Notes under the pieces: model-generated
What the model was told of the DNA's origin: nothing
Database searches by the model: none
Seen by the model: the letters and a program-made list of their open reading frames with translations, nothing else
Position numbers and translations under genes: made by a program
Part shown: piece after piece, positions 25,761 through 34,508 of the stretch
Layout: the number at the start of each line of letters is the position of its first letter
How positions within the stretch are numbered: position 1 is the stretch's first letter
NCBI RefSeq assembly: GCF_031202265.1
Contig: NZ_CP100604.1
Location: 5,066,501-5,130,500 of the forward strand
Length of the DNA stretch: 64,000 bases
Reading direction: 5' to 3'
Source: Bradyrhizobium sp. Ash2021
GTDB lineage: Bacteria; Pseudomonadota; Alphaproteobacteria; Rhizobiales; Xanthobacteraceae

Positions 25761-26525
25761 TCACTCCTCGATCGCCGCCTCCACAAACCCCGCCGGGTCG
25801 TCACAAAATTCCCGCATGACCTTGTAGTGGTCGGTCTCCTTGACGGTCACCGGCTCCAGCCCATATTTCGTCAGCCGCAGCAGCCGCGCGTTGGGATAGG
25901 CCATCAGCATTGGCGAATGCGTGGCCATGATGATCTGGCAATGGCCGATGTTCTCCATCCGCCGCATCAGCTTCAGAAATTCGATCTGGCGCGACGGCGA
26001 CAGCGCGGATTCCGGTTCGTCGAAGATGAAGATGCCCTGCCGCTGGCAGCGTTCTTCGAAGAAGCGCAGAAAACCTTCGCCGTGCGAATGCGAGAGGAAG
26101 TCAGGACCTCGCTCACCGACTTCGCGCGCCGCCAGGTCCAGATATCTCGCGACGGAAAAGAAGCTCTCGGCGCGGAAGAACCAGCCGTTAGTAATCTTCG
26201 GCAGCCAGCTTGCACGGAGTGCATTCGAAAGCCGGCCGCCCATTACCTCGGTCGCCTGGGAATGGTCGATCGGCATATAACCCTTGCCGCCGCCGGCTTC
26301 GTCATAGCCGGCGAGCACCGCGATCCCTTCCAGAAGCGTGGATTTCCCGGTGCCGTTCTCGCCGACGATGATCGTGATCGCCCGATCAAAGCTCAGTTCG
26401 AAATCGTCGCGCAACAGCGGCAGGCAGAACGGATAGGCTTCGCGGTCGGTGACGCGCGATGGCTCGAGCCAGATGCGCTTGAGGTACGGCGCCGGCAGAT
26501 TGATCGTTCGGCTTCGTCTCGCCAT
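25761..26525 (-). CDS. AAA/ABC-type ATPase (SMC-like), stand-alone
   Basis: The 254-residue protein has Walker A GENGTGKST near residue 55, a signature-like SHGEGFLRFF, Walker B GIFIFDEPESAL, and a switch motif ATHSPMLMAYP. No coiled coil or nuclease domain is visible, so it resembles the short cytosolic ATPases of the AAA_21/AAA_15 class rather than RecF or Rad50. It lies near a toxin-antitoxin pair, but a separate promoter is likely. Function unknown. Confidence 0.8.
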   Translation of the reverse strand: MARRSRTINLPAPYLKRIWLEPSRVTDREAYPFCLPLLRDDFELSFDRAITIIVGENGTGKSTLLEGIAVLAGYDEAGGGKGYMPIDHSQATEVMGGRLSNALRASWLPKITNGWFFRAESFFSVARYLDLAAREVGERGPDFLSHSHGEGFLRFFEERCQRQGIFIFDEPESALSPSRQIEFLKLMRRMENIGHCQIIMATHSPMLMAYPNARLLRLTKYGLEPVTVKETDHYKVMREFCDDPAGFVEAAIEE

Positions 26526-26599
26526 GCGCGTTCGTCAATCACCAGGACCGGGTCACTCAACCACTAGCTGACGCGCGACGCAGCTAAAGAACAAATCGA

Positions 26600-27165
26600 G
26601 AACTTGTCAATCCCTGAAAGCCGGAAACGGCTGATTTTTCTGCCCGACGGGCAAATCAGCCAACATTGGCACAATTTGCCTGTCCAGCCCTTCTGACAAA
26701 AATATTTCGCTTAACGTGTCGGGCAAATCAGTGGTTTGACTCCGCGCGTCTCACCCAAAAGAGGGGCGGATCGCGATCGTCACGAACGTTGCGGTGGGAT
26801 GCGGTGGACGCGAAGGCTGCGACTGACGAGCGTGGCTGAGGCGGACGGCGAAGTCGTGTGGTCCTGGCGCCCCGATGCTGGCGTCAAGCTTGTGGAGCGA
26901 TCCGCAAGTGACGGTGGCAAGAAAGCCGGTCACCGGGGAGAGCGCGCTATAAGCCGTAAAACCATTGCGCGGGGAAGGCCGGAGTGTTTCCGCTGAACCT
27001 GTATGCTCGTGTGCGCATTTCTTTGTGCAACCTTGCACACGAGACCGCGGGTGCAGCGCGCACCCGGCTTTCCCCGCGCCCTCCTCTCTTCGGGAGGGTC
27101 AGCGATACGCAAACCTCGGGTGCATCGCGCCGCGAGAGTGCGGACTCACATTTGCAATTTGGACA
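26600..27165. repeat. Long dispersed repeat, no gene
   Basis: The stretch starts with CTGATTTTTCTGCCCGACGG, includes GTCGGGCAAATCAGTGGTTT and runs through a region with short irregular frames. I recognise it as a long, multi-copy intergenic repeat of Bradyrhizobium-like genomes; GGGCAAATCAG occurs twice within it. No coding region is supported. It separates the ATPase gene from the PPC-domain gene. Confidence 0.65.
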
Positions 27166-27252
27166 CCGTCATTGCGAGCGAAGCGAAGCAATCCACCGTG
27201 CCGCGCAAAGAAAGAATGGATTGCTTCGTCGCTTCGCTCCTCGCAATGACGG
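27166..27252. repeat. Dispersed palindromic repeat (CCGTCATTGCGAG type), second copy
   Basis: CCGTCATTGCGAGCGAAGCG at the left and CGCTCCTCGCAATGACGG at the right form a long imperfect hairpin, with an inner palindrome GCAATCCA / TGGATTGC. It lies directly after the stop of the PPC-domain gene (minus strand). Confidence 0.85.
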
Positions 27253-27254
27253 TC

Positions 27255-28133
27255 TCAGGACGACGCCCCCTCCTCGCCCAGCACTTCCAGCACCAATTCC
27301 ATCGTCATCAGCACCGGATTGTCGCCGCGTATCAGTTTTCCCTCGGCGATGCCGCCGAGGTAATCGACCAGCGCGATGTCGAGATCGGCGTGCAGCGTGC
27401 CGTCGGGCCCCGGCGCGACGCTGCCCGATCGGATCGCAAGCTCGGTCGCGAACGGCACGACGGTGTGGCCATCGGTGAAGCAGGCGCCGATGGTCGAGCC
27501 GACCCCGCCATGCAGCCGCGCGTGGATGACGCCGTGCCGGCGGCAAAAAATTTCCAGGCTGCAGGCAAAGTCCTGGTTCGGGCGCAGCCGCAACGCGAAG
27601 GCGCGGCTGGTCGTTTTCGCATCTGTGAGCGGGCTCGGCACTGGCCCGAACAATTTGAAGTTCGTCTCGCTATCGGGCTCGGCGGTGAACACCGCGCCGT
27701 CGAGACCGAAGGCGTTCACCTCGAACGGCTCGGCGACAAACGTCTCCTCCGGCAGCATGTGCCCGCCATTGACGCGTCCGTCTTGCTCCGTCCACAGCCC
27801 GTGGCAATGGAAGAACGGCGTGCCGTCGCGTTGACCAAGCGTCATTGCTGCGAGCTTCAGCCGGGTGACGCCGTCGGGCCGGAACGTATCGCTGTAGAAC
27901 GCCGCGTTGGCGCCGTCCTTGGAAAGTGCCGGCATCACATAGGCAAACGGGCCGAGCGCCCCGCCTCTCGCGCTCAGCACGCCGCCGCCAAATCCATTCG
28001 CCGCAAAGCCGCGGCGCGCGGCTTCCAGCAGCGGGATGCCGGCTTCAAGCGTGAACGAGAAGGCGCGGCCGCGCGCCTCGACCCACTGGATGCGCTCGGT
28101 CGCGGGCGGCCCGGGCTGGGCGATGCTGCGCAT
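27255..28133 (-). CDS. Tandem PPC-domain (DUF296) protein
   Basis: The 292-residue protein appears to hold two PPC (plant and prokaryote conserved, DUF296) domains. The first has FFHCHGLWTEQDGRVNGGHMLP; the second has HARLHGGVGSTIGACFTDGH. In plants PPC domains occur in AT-hook DNA-binding proteins; the bacterial role is unknown, though the His pairs suggest metal binding. It starts 3 bases after the stop of an acyl-CoA ligase gene, so the two genes are surely co-transcribed. Confidence 0.7.
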   Translation of the reverse strand: MRSIAQPGPPATERIQWVEARGRAFSFTLEAGIPLLEAARRGFAANGFGGGVLSARGGALGPFAYVMPALSKDGANAAFYSDTFRPDGVTRLKLAAMTLGQRDGTPFFHCHGLWTEQDGRVNGGHMLPEETFVAEPFEVNAFGLDGAVFTAEPDSETNFKLFGPVPSPLTDAKTTSRAFALRLRPNQDFACSLEIFCRRHGVIHARLHGGVGSTIGACFTDGHTVVPFATELAIRSGSVAPGPDGTLHADLDIALVDYLGGIAEGKLIRGDNPVLMTMELVLEVLGEEGASS

Positions 28134-28136
28134 CGC

Positions 28137-29783
28137 TCACGTGCCCGTCGATTTGGCGACGATATCCAAAAGCCCGCGCGCTTCCAGCTCGTCGCGGATC
28201 AGCCGCTTCGGCACCTTGCCGTAACCGGATTTCGGCAATGCGTCCCAGAAGAAAAAGCGCTTCGGCATCTTGTAGCGCGGCACCTTTGGCGACAGGAACG
28301 CCGCCAGTTCGGCTTCGCTCACGGGGTTTGCGCCCTCGCGCGCGACGCAGACGGCGACGCCGACCTCGCCCCAAAAGGAATCGGGCACGCCGAGCACCGC
28401 GACCTCGCCGACCGCAGGATGGGTCAATATCTTCTCCTCGACCTCGCGCGGATAGATGTTCGATCCGCCGGAGATGTACATGTCGGAAGCACGTCCGGTG
28501 ATGTAGACAAAACCCTCTTCGTCGATGTGGCCGAGATCGCCGGTGCGGAACCAGCCGTCGCGGAACGCTTTTGCGTTGGCCTCGGGGTTGTCGTAGTAGC
28601 CGGCGAACACGGCGGGACCGATCACGCAGATCTCGCCGGTCTCGAACGGCTTCAGTTCGCGGCCGTCGTCGCCCTGGATCGAGACCTGCATGCCCGTGCG
28701 CTCGAAGCCGCAGGTGCCGATCCGCGCATGCGGGCCGTCCTCGGGATCGTGCAAGCCGGCAGGCAGCACCGTGATATTGCCGGTAACTTCGCCAAGGCCG
28801 AAATACTGCACCAGCACCGCGCCGAGCTTGTTCAGCGCGGCCTTCTGGTCCTCGCGGTACATCGGCGCGCCGGCATAGATGATGAAGCGCAGCGAGGAGT
28901 GATCGTATTTGTCAACCGCGGGGTGCTCGACCATCATCTTCAAAATCGTCGGCACCGTAAAAATGTTGCTGACGCAGTGTTTCTCGATCAGCCGGAACGC
29001 CTCGGCGATATCGAATTTTTCCGATGGCAGCAGAATGGTCGGCACGCCGCGTGCGGCCTGCACGAGCTGATGCACGCCGGCGCCATGCGACAGCGGCGCC
29101 ACCACCAGCGACGCATCCTGCTCGGTGGTGCCGGGCATCAGGTCAGCGAGATGGTTGGTGACGACGAAGGCCATCTGGCCATGGGTCAGCACCGCCGCCT
29201 TGGAGCGCCCGGTGGTACCCGAGGTGAAGAAGAACCAGCAGGGATCGTCGTAGTCGACCGCGGTATTTGCGGCCTCGGCGCCCGCATGCGTCGCGATGGC
29301 GTCGCTGACGGATTGCTCGCCGAAGGTGCCCTCGCCGATCCGCCAGATGAATTCGAGCGCGGGGTTGGCGACCCCTGCAGCGTGATCGGGAAAATCGCCG
29401 TGGCACAAAAACGCCTTCGCACCGGAGGCGGTAGCGAGATAGGCGACCTCGTCGGGCATCAGACGGAAATTGGTCGGCACCCAGACCGCGCCGAGCCGGA
29501 ACGCCGCGAACATCGACCAGAACATCTCGTCGCAATTCCTGGAATGGACCAGGATGCGGTCACCCTTGACGATGCCGCGTGCCGCCAGCGCCGCGGCCAA
29601 AGCCGAGACCAGGCTGTCGATCTCGCGCCAGCTCCAGGACTTGTCGCCCCAGACGAAGCCAATGCGGTCGCCATGCCGCCGCGCGTTCTGGGTGACGAGA
29701 TACGCGAGATTCATCACCCGGCGCGACATCCGCGCCAGGCCGCCGCGCGGCGCCGCCGCGGTGACGGCGGGTTCGCCGCTCAT
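28137..29783 (-). CDS. Acyl-CoA synthetase (ANL family)
   Basis: This 548-residue ligase has the P-loop FFTSGTTGRSKAAVLTHG, the A5-like YFGLGEVTGN, the hinge GWFRTGDLGHI, TGRASDMYISGGSNIYP and the catalytic Lys in PKSGYGKVPKRL. It is related to long-chain fatty acyl-CoA ligases such as FadD13. It differs clearly from the TRAP-linked ligase at 9937. It overlaps the upstream small membrane protein by ATGA and is coupled to the PPC-domain gene downstream. Confidence 0.87.
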   Translation of the reverse strand: MSGEPAVTAAAPRGGLARMSRRVMNLAYLVTQNARRHGDRIGFVWGDKSWSWREIDSLVSALAAALAARGIVKGDRILVHSRNCDEMFWSMFAAFRLGAVWVPTNFRLMPDEVAYLATASGAKAFLCHGDFPDHAAGVANPALEFIWRIGEGTFGEQSVSDAIATHAGAEAANTAVDYDDPCWFFFTSGTTGRSKAAVLTHGQMAFVVTNHLADLMPGTTEQDASLVVAPLSHGAGVHQLVQAARGVPTILLPSEKFDIAEAFRLIEKHCVSNIFTVPTILKMMVEHPAVDKYDHSSLRFIIYAGAPMYREDQKAALNKLGAVLVQYFGLGEVTGNITVLPAGLHDPEDGPHARIGTCGFERTGMQVSIQGDDGRELKPFETGEICVIGPAVFAGYYDNPEANAKAFRDGWFRTGDLGHIDEEGFVYITGRASDMYISGGSNIYPREVEEKILTHPAVGEVAVLGVPDSFWGEVGVAVCVAREGANPVSEAELAAFLSPKVPRYKMPKRFFFWDALPKSGYGKVPKRLIRDELEARGLLDIVAKSTGT

Positions 29784-29980
29784 TTGCGTCCCATCCAGAC
29801 GCCGGCCGCCAGCAGCACCAGACCGGCGACTCCCGCGACAATCCCGTGCTTGGTGTGCATCCGCGTCACGCCTTCCTCATGGCCGGGGAAGAAGCTCGGC
29901 AACTGGTCGGCCGGCAACACGAAATAGACCGCGGCCACAACAAGCAGGACGACGCCGAGCAACGTCAGCACGAGTTTCAT
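29780..29980 (-). CDS. Small two-helix membrane protein (66 aa)
   Basis: The protein has two hydrophobic segments (LVLTLLGVVLLVVAAVYFVL and GIVAGVAGLVLLAAGVWMG) joined by a hydrophilic loop with FPGHEEGVTRMHTKHG. It starts a leftward operon with an acyl-CoA ligase and a PPC protein. Function unknown; it could anchor or regulate the ligase at the membrane, which is inference only. The 263 bases to the divergent phosphoesterase gene show no further gene. Confidence 0.7.
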   Translation of the reverse strand: MKLVLTLLGVVLLVVAAVYFVLPADQLPSFFPGHEEGVTRMHTKHGIVAGVAGLVLLAAGVWMGRK

Positions 29981-30243
29981 GGATGTTTCCTCTTCTCAAA
30001 CGGGGCTTGTTGAGCGCGCCCAAACCGGGTTTTCCGGCTCTGGTTTATCGTCATCGCGCCGGGTTCGGCAAGGGCCGCTGGAACCCCGGTTCGCTGCGGC
30101 ATTTCGAACGCGAATGGCGTCGGCGTGATGCGCACATACGCGGTCATTGTCGAAGTAGTGCCCGCGCCACCACAACCATTTTCAGTTGTGCTTCCGGGAT
30201 CGGCGCATTAGCCTTGTCCATAACCGGCGACAGGGAGGCATCC

Positions 30244-31701
30244 ATGGCATCGCTCGACCACATCATCGTCTTGATGCTGGAGAACAACTCCTTCGACCGG
30301 ATGCTCGGCGCGTTATTTCCGGAGCGGATTGGCGGCGGCGGCATCAAGGGCAGCGCGGCCAATCACTGGAACGACGATACCAGTCCGACACCGAAGCCGC
30401 CGATCCGGCACGTCATGCAGCCGACCATCGCGCGCACCGTTACGCCCGATCCGATGCACGAGTACCCCAATGTTGCCAACCAGCAGCAGGGTCCCAACCT
30501 CGGCTTCGTAACCGATTTCGCCACGACCTATCCCGCGACCGACTGGATGCAGCGCCAGGAGATCATGGGCTATTATGACGACGGCGTACTTCCCAATCTG
30601 CATACGCTGGCCAAGCAGTACACGGTTTGCGACCGTTGGTTTTCGTCGATGCCGGGGCCGACATGGCCCAACCGCGTCTTCGTGCACACCGGGACCTCGC
30701 TCGGCTACACCACCAACAGCATCGGCAATAATTGGGACCAGTGGACGCTGTATGATCTGCTCGGCGACAACGGCATCTCCTGGAAGATCTATTACGGCGA
30801 CGGCGATGTGTCGCAGACGCTTGTCCTGAAGCACGTGCCCTGGGTCGACCCGATGCGGTATTTCTATCTCGCCGCTCAGGGCGCCGAGGCGGATTTCCCG
30901 CAATACTGTTTCATCGAACCGAATTACGGGACGTTTCCGTGGGACAAGGTCTCGCAAAACGATCAGCACCCGCTGTCAGATGTGTTTCGCGGCGAACAAT
31001 TGATCTGGGACGTCTACAATGCGCTGCGCGGCAACGATGCGCTCTGGCAGCGCTCGCTGCTGGTCATCACCTACGATGAGCACGGCGGCTTCTACGATCA
31101 CGTCGATCCGCCGGCCGCAATACGCCCCGACAACCGCACCGATGCAACCGGATTCAAGTTCGACAGGCTCGGCCTGCGGGTGCCCACCATCCTGCTGTCG
31201 CCGTGGCTGGACCAGGGCGTCATCAACGATACCTTCGATCACACCAGCCTGCTGAAATTCCTGCTCGACAAGTGGAACCTGACCAATCTGCTCGGCGATC
31301 GCGTTGGTTCGGCCAGCACAAACACGTTCGCCAAATATCTCCGCAACACGCCGCGGCAGACCTACAATCTGTTGCCGAAATCGAATATCCCGACGCTGCA
31401 CGCGACGCCGGAAAGCACCGAGCTATCGGACAATCAGAGATCGATGATCGAACTCGGGCATCATCTTGCAGCGCAAATCAGCGAGCCGAGCGTCCGCACT
31501 GCAATGATGACGCGGTCGGCGACGCGCACGCCGAGGGATGAAGCGCAGCTTGCGGTGGAGCAGTTCCGCTCGTTCATGATCGACCGGGCGAAGCACCCGA
31601 CCAAACCGAAGCCATTGCCGAAGAAGAAAAAGGCGCCAGCCAGGAAAGCGAGGAAAACCGCGAAAGCCAGAAAAACAACGAAGCGCCGGGCAAAGAAGTA
31701 G
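30244..31701 (+). CDS. Phospholipase C / acid phosphatase-like phosphoesterase with Lys-rich tail
   Basis: The 485-residue protein belongs to the PLC/AcpA phosphoesterase family: IIVLMLENNSFDRMLG at the start, SSMPGPTWPNR in the middle and LLVITYDEHGGFYDHVDPP near residue 280. The start MASLDHI has GGGAGG upstream and gives no signal peptide, although most family members are exported by Tat or Sec. The last ~40 residues are strongly basic (KPKPLPKKKKAPARKARK and on). It may hydrolyse phosphodiesters or monoesters; the missing export signal makes its location uncertain. Confidence 0.8.
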   Translation: MASLDHIIVLMLENNSFDRMLGALFPERIGGGGIKGSAANHWNDDTSPTPKPPIRHVMQPTIARTVTPDPMHEYPNVANQQQGPNLGFVTDFATTYPATDWMQRQEIMGYYDDGVLPNLHTLAKQYTVCDRWFSSMPGPTWPNRVFVHTGTSLGYTTNSIGNNWDQWTLYDLLGDNGISWKIYYGDGDVSQTLVLKHVPWVDPMRYFYLAAQGAEADFPQYCFIEPNYGTFPWDKVSQNDQHPLSDVFRGEQLIWDVYNALRGNDALWQRSLLVITYDEHGGFYDHVDPPAAIRPDNRTDATGFKFDRLGLRVPTILLSPWLDQGVINDTFDHTSLLKFLLDKWNLTNLLGDRVGSASTNTFAKYLRNTPRQTYNLLPKSNIPTLHATPESTELSDNQRSMIELGHHLAAQISEPSVRTAMMTRSATRTPRDEAQLAVEQFRSFMIDRAKHPTKPKPLPKKKKAPARKARKTAKARKTTKRRAKK

Positions 31702-31728
31702 CGCCCGCATGACTTCGCCAGACAGCGT

Positions 31729-31857
31729 CTAGCGCAGCCCGGTCCCTTTGCAGCGCTGGCACTTCACCACCTTGTCGCCCTTCTTCAGGAGGCCCTTGCC
31801 CTCGCAATTCTTGCATTTCTGCTTCTTCTTGATGTTGGGGCCCTTTTCATTGGCCAT
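31729..31857 (-). CDS. 42-residue DnaJ-type zinc-knuckle protein
   Basis: The protein reads as a basic start (MANEKGPNIKKKQK) followed by two CXXCXGXG knuckles, CKNCEGKG and CQRCKGTG, spaced by GLLKKGDKVVK. This is one half of a DnaJ cysteine-rich domain as a separate protein, expected to bind one Zn. A strong ribosome site (GGGAGG) precedes the ATG. It is convergent with the phosphoesterase gene and divergent from the DUF3828-like gene. It may act in chaperone or RNA binding; this is inference. Confidence 0.75.
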   Translation of the reverse strand: MANEKGPNIKKKQKCKNCEGKGLLKKGDKVVKCQRCKGTGLR

Positions 31858-31946
31858 GGCAGCCTCCCGGCGACGGATTCGCTGCTATCACCATGATGCA
31901 GGCACGCATCCCCGTCTATAAGCACGCACCCGATTTGAGGACTTCC

Positions 31947-32477
31947 ATGGTTAGCCGTCGACAACTGATTTTCACCGCAACCGCCGGGCTGTTCGCGGCC
32001 GCGTCACGCCGGGCATTGGCGGCACCGCCCGCTGCGAGCGATCCCGTTGCCATCGTCACCGCGATCTACACCCGCGCGGCCAAGGGCAAAGGCGATGGCG
32101 GCGGCGCGTTCGTGATCGAGAACAAGGCGGCAAAGGCAAAATATTTGTCGAAATCGCTGGTCGAATTATGGGCGAAGGCCGATGCCCACACCCCGAAGGG
32201 CGACGTCGGCCCTGTGGACTTTGATCCCGTCACAAACTCGCAGGAGCTGGACGTCAAATCGTTCAAGGTGGTGGCTACAAGCCTGGAGGCGGAAAAGGCC
32301 GTGATCGCCGTCACCATCGCCGGCCGCAACACCCCGACGCGCAAGCCCGCCGATCAGACCGTGCGATACGACTTCGTGCGCGACGCCGGCGACTGGAAGA
32401 TCGACGATATCAAGGGTAGCAGCGACGGCGAGCCATGGTCGATCCGCGACATGCTGGCGGGGTCGCTCAAAAACTAG
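31947..32477 (+). CDS. Tat-exported DUF3828-like protein
   Basis: The 176-residue precursor starts MVSRRQLIFTATAGLFAAAS with a twin-arginine and an ALAA cleavage region. The mature part has AIVTAIYTRAAKG, KYLSKSLVELWAKADA, GPVDFDPVTNSQEL and YDFVRDAGDWKIDDIKG, a pattern of the DUF3828 / NTF2-like family. The start at 31947 is chosen over one 54 bases upstream because it places the twin Arg correctly. No enzymatic role is apparent. Confidence 0.7.
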   Translation: MVSRRQLIFTATAGLFAAASRRALAAPPAASDPVAIVTAIYTRAAKGKGDGGGAFVIENKAAKAKYLSKSLVELWAKADAHTPKGDVGPVDFDPVTNSQELDVKSFKVVATSLEAEKAVIAVTIAGRNTPTRKPADQTVRYDFVRDAGDWKIDDIKGSSDGEPWSIRDMLAGSLKN

Positions 32478-32541
32478 AGGATGCTCAGTCAACGGACGGC
32501 CTGCCGGTCAACGGCAAACCGGCAGGTCCAGTCGCAAGGAG

Positions 32542-32946
32542 CTATTGCGAATGCTCGGCGAGTTCCCGATCGCTCAGGCGCCAGTCCTGCCATAGCTGCA
32601 GCGCACCCAGCAAAACCACCAATCCGCCGAGCGTCGCGTGCCAAAACCGGAGCATGGTGTCGGCGGAATAGCCGAAGATGAAGGGTGACGCGATCAGCCA
32701 CAGACCGAGCACGATAGCCGCCCCCTCCTCCCACCGCTGCAGTGCGACATATTCGAGTTGGGCGACACCAAAGACCAGCATGCCGACCACAAACGCATTA
32801 AGGATCATGTGGCTGCGTTCGGCATCGACGATCTCTTGGCTGGCCTGCATCGGAAACCATGGCGAGATCAGGATCAGCACGCCAAGCAGCATGCCGAACC
32901 AGTCCTCCCACGGCCGATGCGTACTGAAGAAGCGAAAATCCGACAT
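32542..32946 (-). CDS. SPW-repeat integral membrane protein
   Basis: The 134-residue protein has four hydrophobic helices arranged as two SPW repeats: HRPWEDWFGMLLGVLILISPWF and LQRWEEGAAIVLGLWLIASPFIFGY. The start MSDFRFF is preceded by GGGAGG. SPW-repeat proteins have no settled function. It is monocistronic, with an AT-poor promoter region upstream. Confidence 0.85.
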   Translation of the reverse strand: MSDFRFFSTHRPWEDWFGMLLGVLILISPWFPMQASQEIVDAERSHMILNAFVVGMLVFGVAQLEYVALQRWEEGAAIVLGLWLIASPFIFGYSADTMLRFWHATLGGLVVLLGALQLWQDWRLSDRELAEHSQ

Positions 32947-33104
32947 GGTAGACCTCCCTTTGAAAAGAGGCATACGTCAGCGGCCGGCGATCATGACACT
33001 CCGATATCAAACGACCATCCGGCCGCTTCGGGGGGCGTATGTCTTGCAGAAAACGTAGGTAAAGTGTGACCGCTTGCAAGGCCCGCCGGTTGCGATTTTG
33101 CCGT

Positions 33105-34064
33105 CTATTGCGCGGCGCCGAGCTGCTGCAACCCGTCGCGCGCGTTACGCAGCCCGGGACTGATCTCCAGCGCCTTGCGGAAATCCGCGATCGCGCCGGC
33201 CTTGTCGCCAAGCCGCCGCTTGGCCTGGGCGCGGTTGTTCCACGAATAGGCGTCGGCCGGATCGTATTGCAACGCCTTGTCGTAGTCGGCGAGACCGCCC
33301 TTGTTGTCGCCCTGGTACAGCCGGATCATGCCGCGATTGCGCCAGCCGCGGGCGTCGGTCGGCGCGATCCTGGCCGCCTCGCCATAGTCGGCGGCGGCGC
33401 GATCGAGCTGCTCGGCATCGCGGTAGACATTGCCGCGGTTGATATAGGCCAGCACGTTGGGCCTGAGCTTGATCTGCATGGTGTAATCGGCGAGCGCATG
33501 GGCGGTGTCGCGCTTGCGCTGATAGGCGTAGCCGCGGTTGCCATAGGCGATGGCGAGCGATGGGTTGTATTTGATGGCGGCGTTGAAGTCGGCCAGCGCG
33601 CGGTCGAGGTCGCCCTTGCCCAACCAGGCGTCGCCGCGGTTGTTGTAGGCCAGCGCAAACGTCGGATCGATGCGGATCGCCTCGTCATAATCGGCCTTGG
33701 CGTGGTCGAAATCGCGCTTGAAGGCGTAGACGCGGCCGCGATTGGTGTAAGCGCAGGGATAGGCCGGATCGATCCGGATCGCCTCATTGAGATCGGCCAG
33801 CGCGGCATCGAGCTGGCGCTGTTCGGTGAGGCCGTAGCCAAGGTTGCAATAGGCGCCGGCGAGCTTCTTGCCCGTCTCCGTCTTGCCGTCGATCACGGCG
33901 CTGCAGGCCGTCACCCTGTCTTCGGCCGTGGTGGTGGCGCCAATACAGCTCTGCCAGAGCTGCTCGTTCCTGGTCTGGTCGCCTTCTGCGGATGCGGCAG
34001 ACGGGTGCGCGAATGTCAGGGCTGCACCCACGAGCGATGCGGTCAGGCAAGTCAAAATACGCAT
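33105..34064 (-). CDS. Exported TPR-repeat protein
   Basis: The 319-residue protein starts with a signal peptide (MRILTCLTASLVGAALTFAHPSAASA) and then carries about seven consecutive 34-residue TPR units, each with the pattern A-Y-x-N-R-G and A-x-x-D-(Y/F)-x-x-A-(I/L) (for example AYNNRGDAWLGKGDLDRALADF). A short segment with two Cys precedes the repeats. It is likely a periplasmic protein-protein interaction scaffold. Confidence 0.88.
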   Translation of the reverse strand: MRILTCLTASLVGAALTFAHPSAASAEGDQTRNEQLWQSCIGATTTAEDRVTACSAVIDGKTETGKKLAGAYCNLGYGLTEQRQLDAALADLNEAIRIDPAYPCAYTNRGRVYAFKRDFDHAKADYDEAIRIDPTFALAYNNRGDAWLGKGDLDRALADFNAAIKYNPSLAIAYGNRGYAYQRKRDTAHALADYTMQIKLRPNVLAYINRGNVYRDAEQLDRAAADYGEAARIAPTDARGWRNRGMIRLYQGDNKGGLADYDKALQYDPADAYSWNNRAQAKRRLGDKAGAIADFRKALEISPGLRNARDGLQQLGAAQ

Positions 34065-34159
34065 TCAGGCAATCCATGCGGCCGATTTCCCTTTGGTCGC
34101 GGGTTTGCCCGGACGGGTTCGAAAGCCTAGATGGATGAAGAAAACCTCTCACCGAAAGC

Positions 34160-34444
34160 ATGGCCATGGCGACCGAACCCGTCCGCGACAACAAGACCCA
34201 AAACCGCTTCGAACTCGACGTCGAAGGTACCGTGGCATTTGCGAATTACCGCCTGACGCCGGCGGCCGTCATCATCACCCACACCGAAACCCCGCGCGTG
34301 CTGCGCGGCCGCGGCATCGCTTCCGAACTGGTCAAGGGCGCGCTGGAACTGATCCGCGCCGACGGACGCAAGGTGATCGCCGGCTGCGGCTTCGTGGTGG
34401 ATTATCTGCGCAAGCATCCGGAGTTTGCGGATCTGACCGCGTAA
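34160..34444 (+). CDS. Small GNAT-like N-acetyltransferase (COG2388 type)
   Basis: The 94-residue protein has the acetyl-CoA-binding loop VLRGRGIASELVKGALE and the C-terminal VIAGCGFVVDYLRKHPEF typical of the minimal YjdJ/GTLF3B-like acetyltransferases. Start at 34160 or two codons later (MATEPVRDN) are both possible. The acetyl acceptor is unknown. Confidence 0.85.
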   Translation: MAMATEPVRDNKTQNRFELDVEGTVAFANYRLTPAAVIITHTETPRVLRGRGIASELVKGALELIRADGRKVIAGCGFVVDYLRKHPEFADLTA

Positions 34445-34459
34445 TCCAGCACGACCGCC

Positions 34460-34498
34460 GTCATTCCGGGGCGCGCACCAGCACGGACCCGGAATGAC
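34460..34498. repeat. Palindromic repeat / hairpin (GTCATTCCGGG type)
   Basis: GTCATTCCGGG and CCCGGAATGAC form an 11-bp perfect stem around a 17-base loop, between convergent genes. This matches a common intergenic REP-like unit of Bradyrhizobium. It may also stop transcription. Confidence 0.75.
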
Positions 34499-34508
34499 GC
34501 TGAGGTAT

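Noticed and set aside
27003..29927. Very long open frame (974 codons) on the plus strand
   Set aside because: It is antisense to the PPC-domain and acyl-CoA ligase genes, has no family features and reflects high-GC codon bias.
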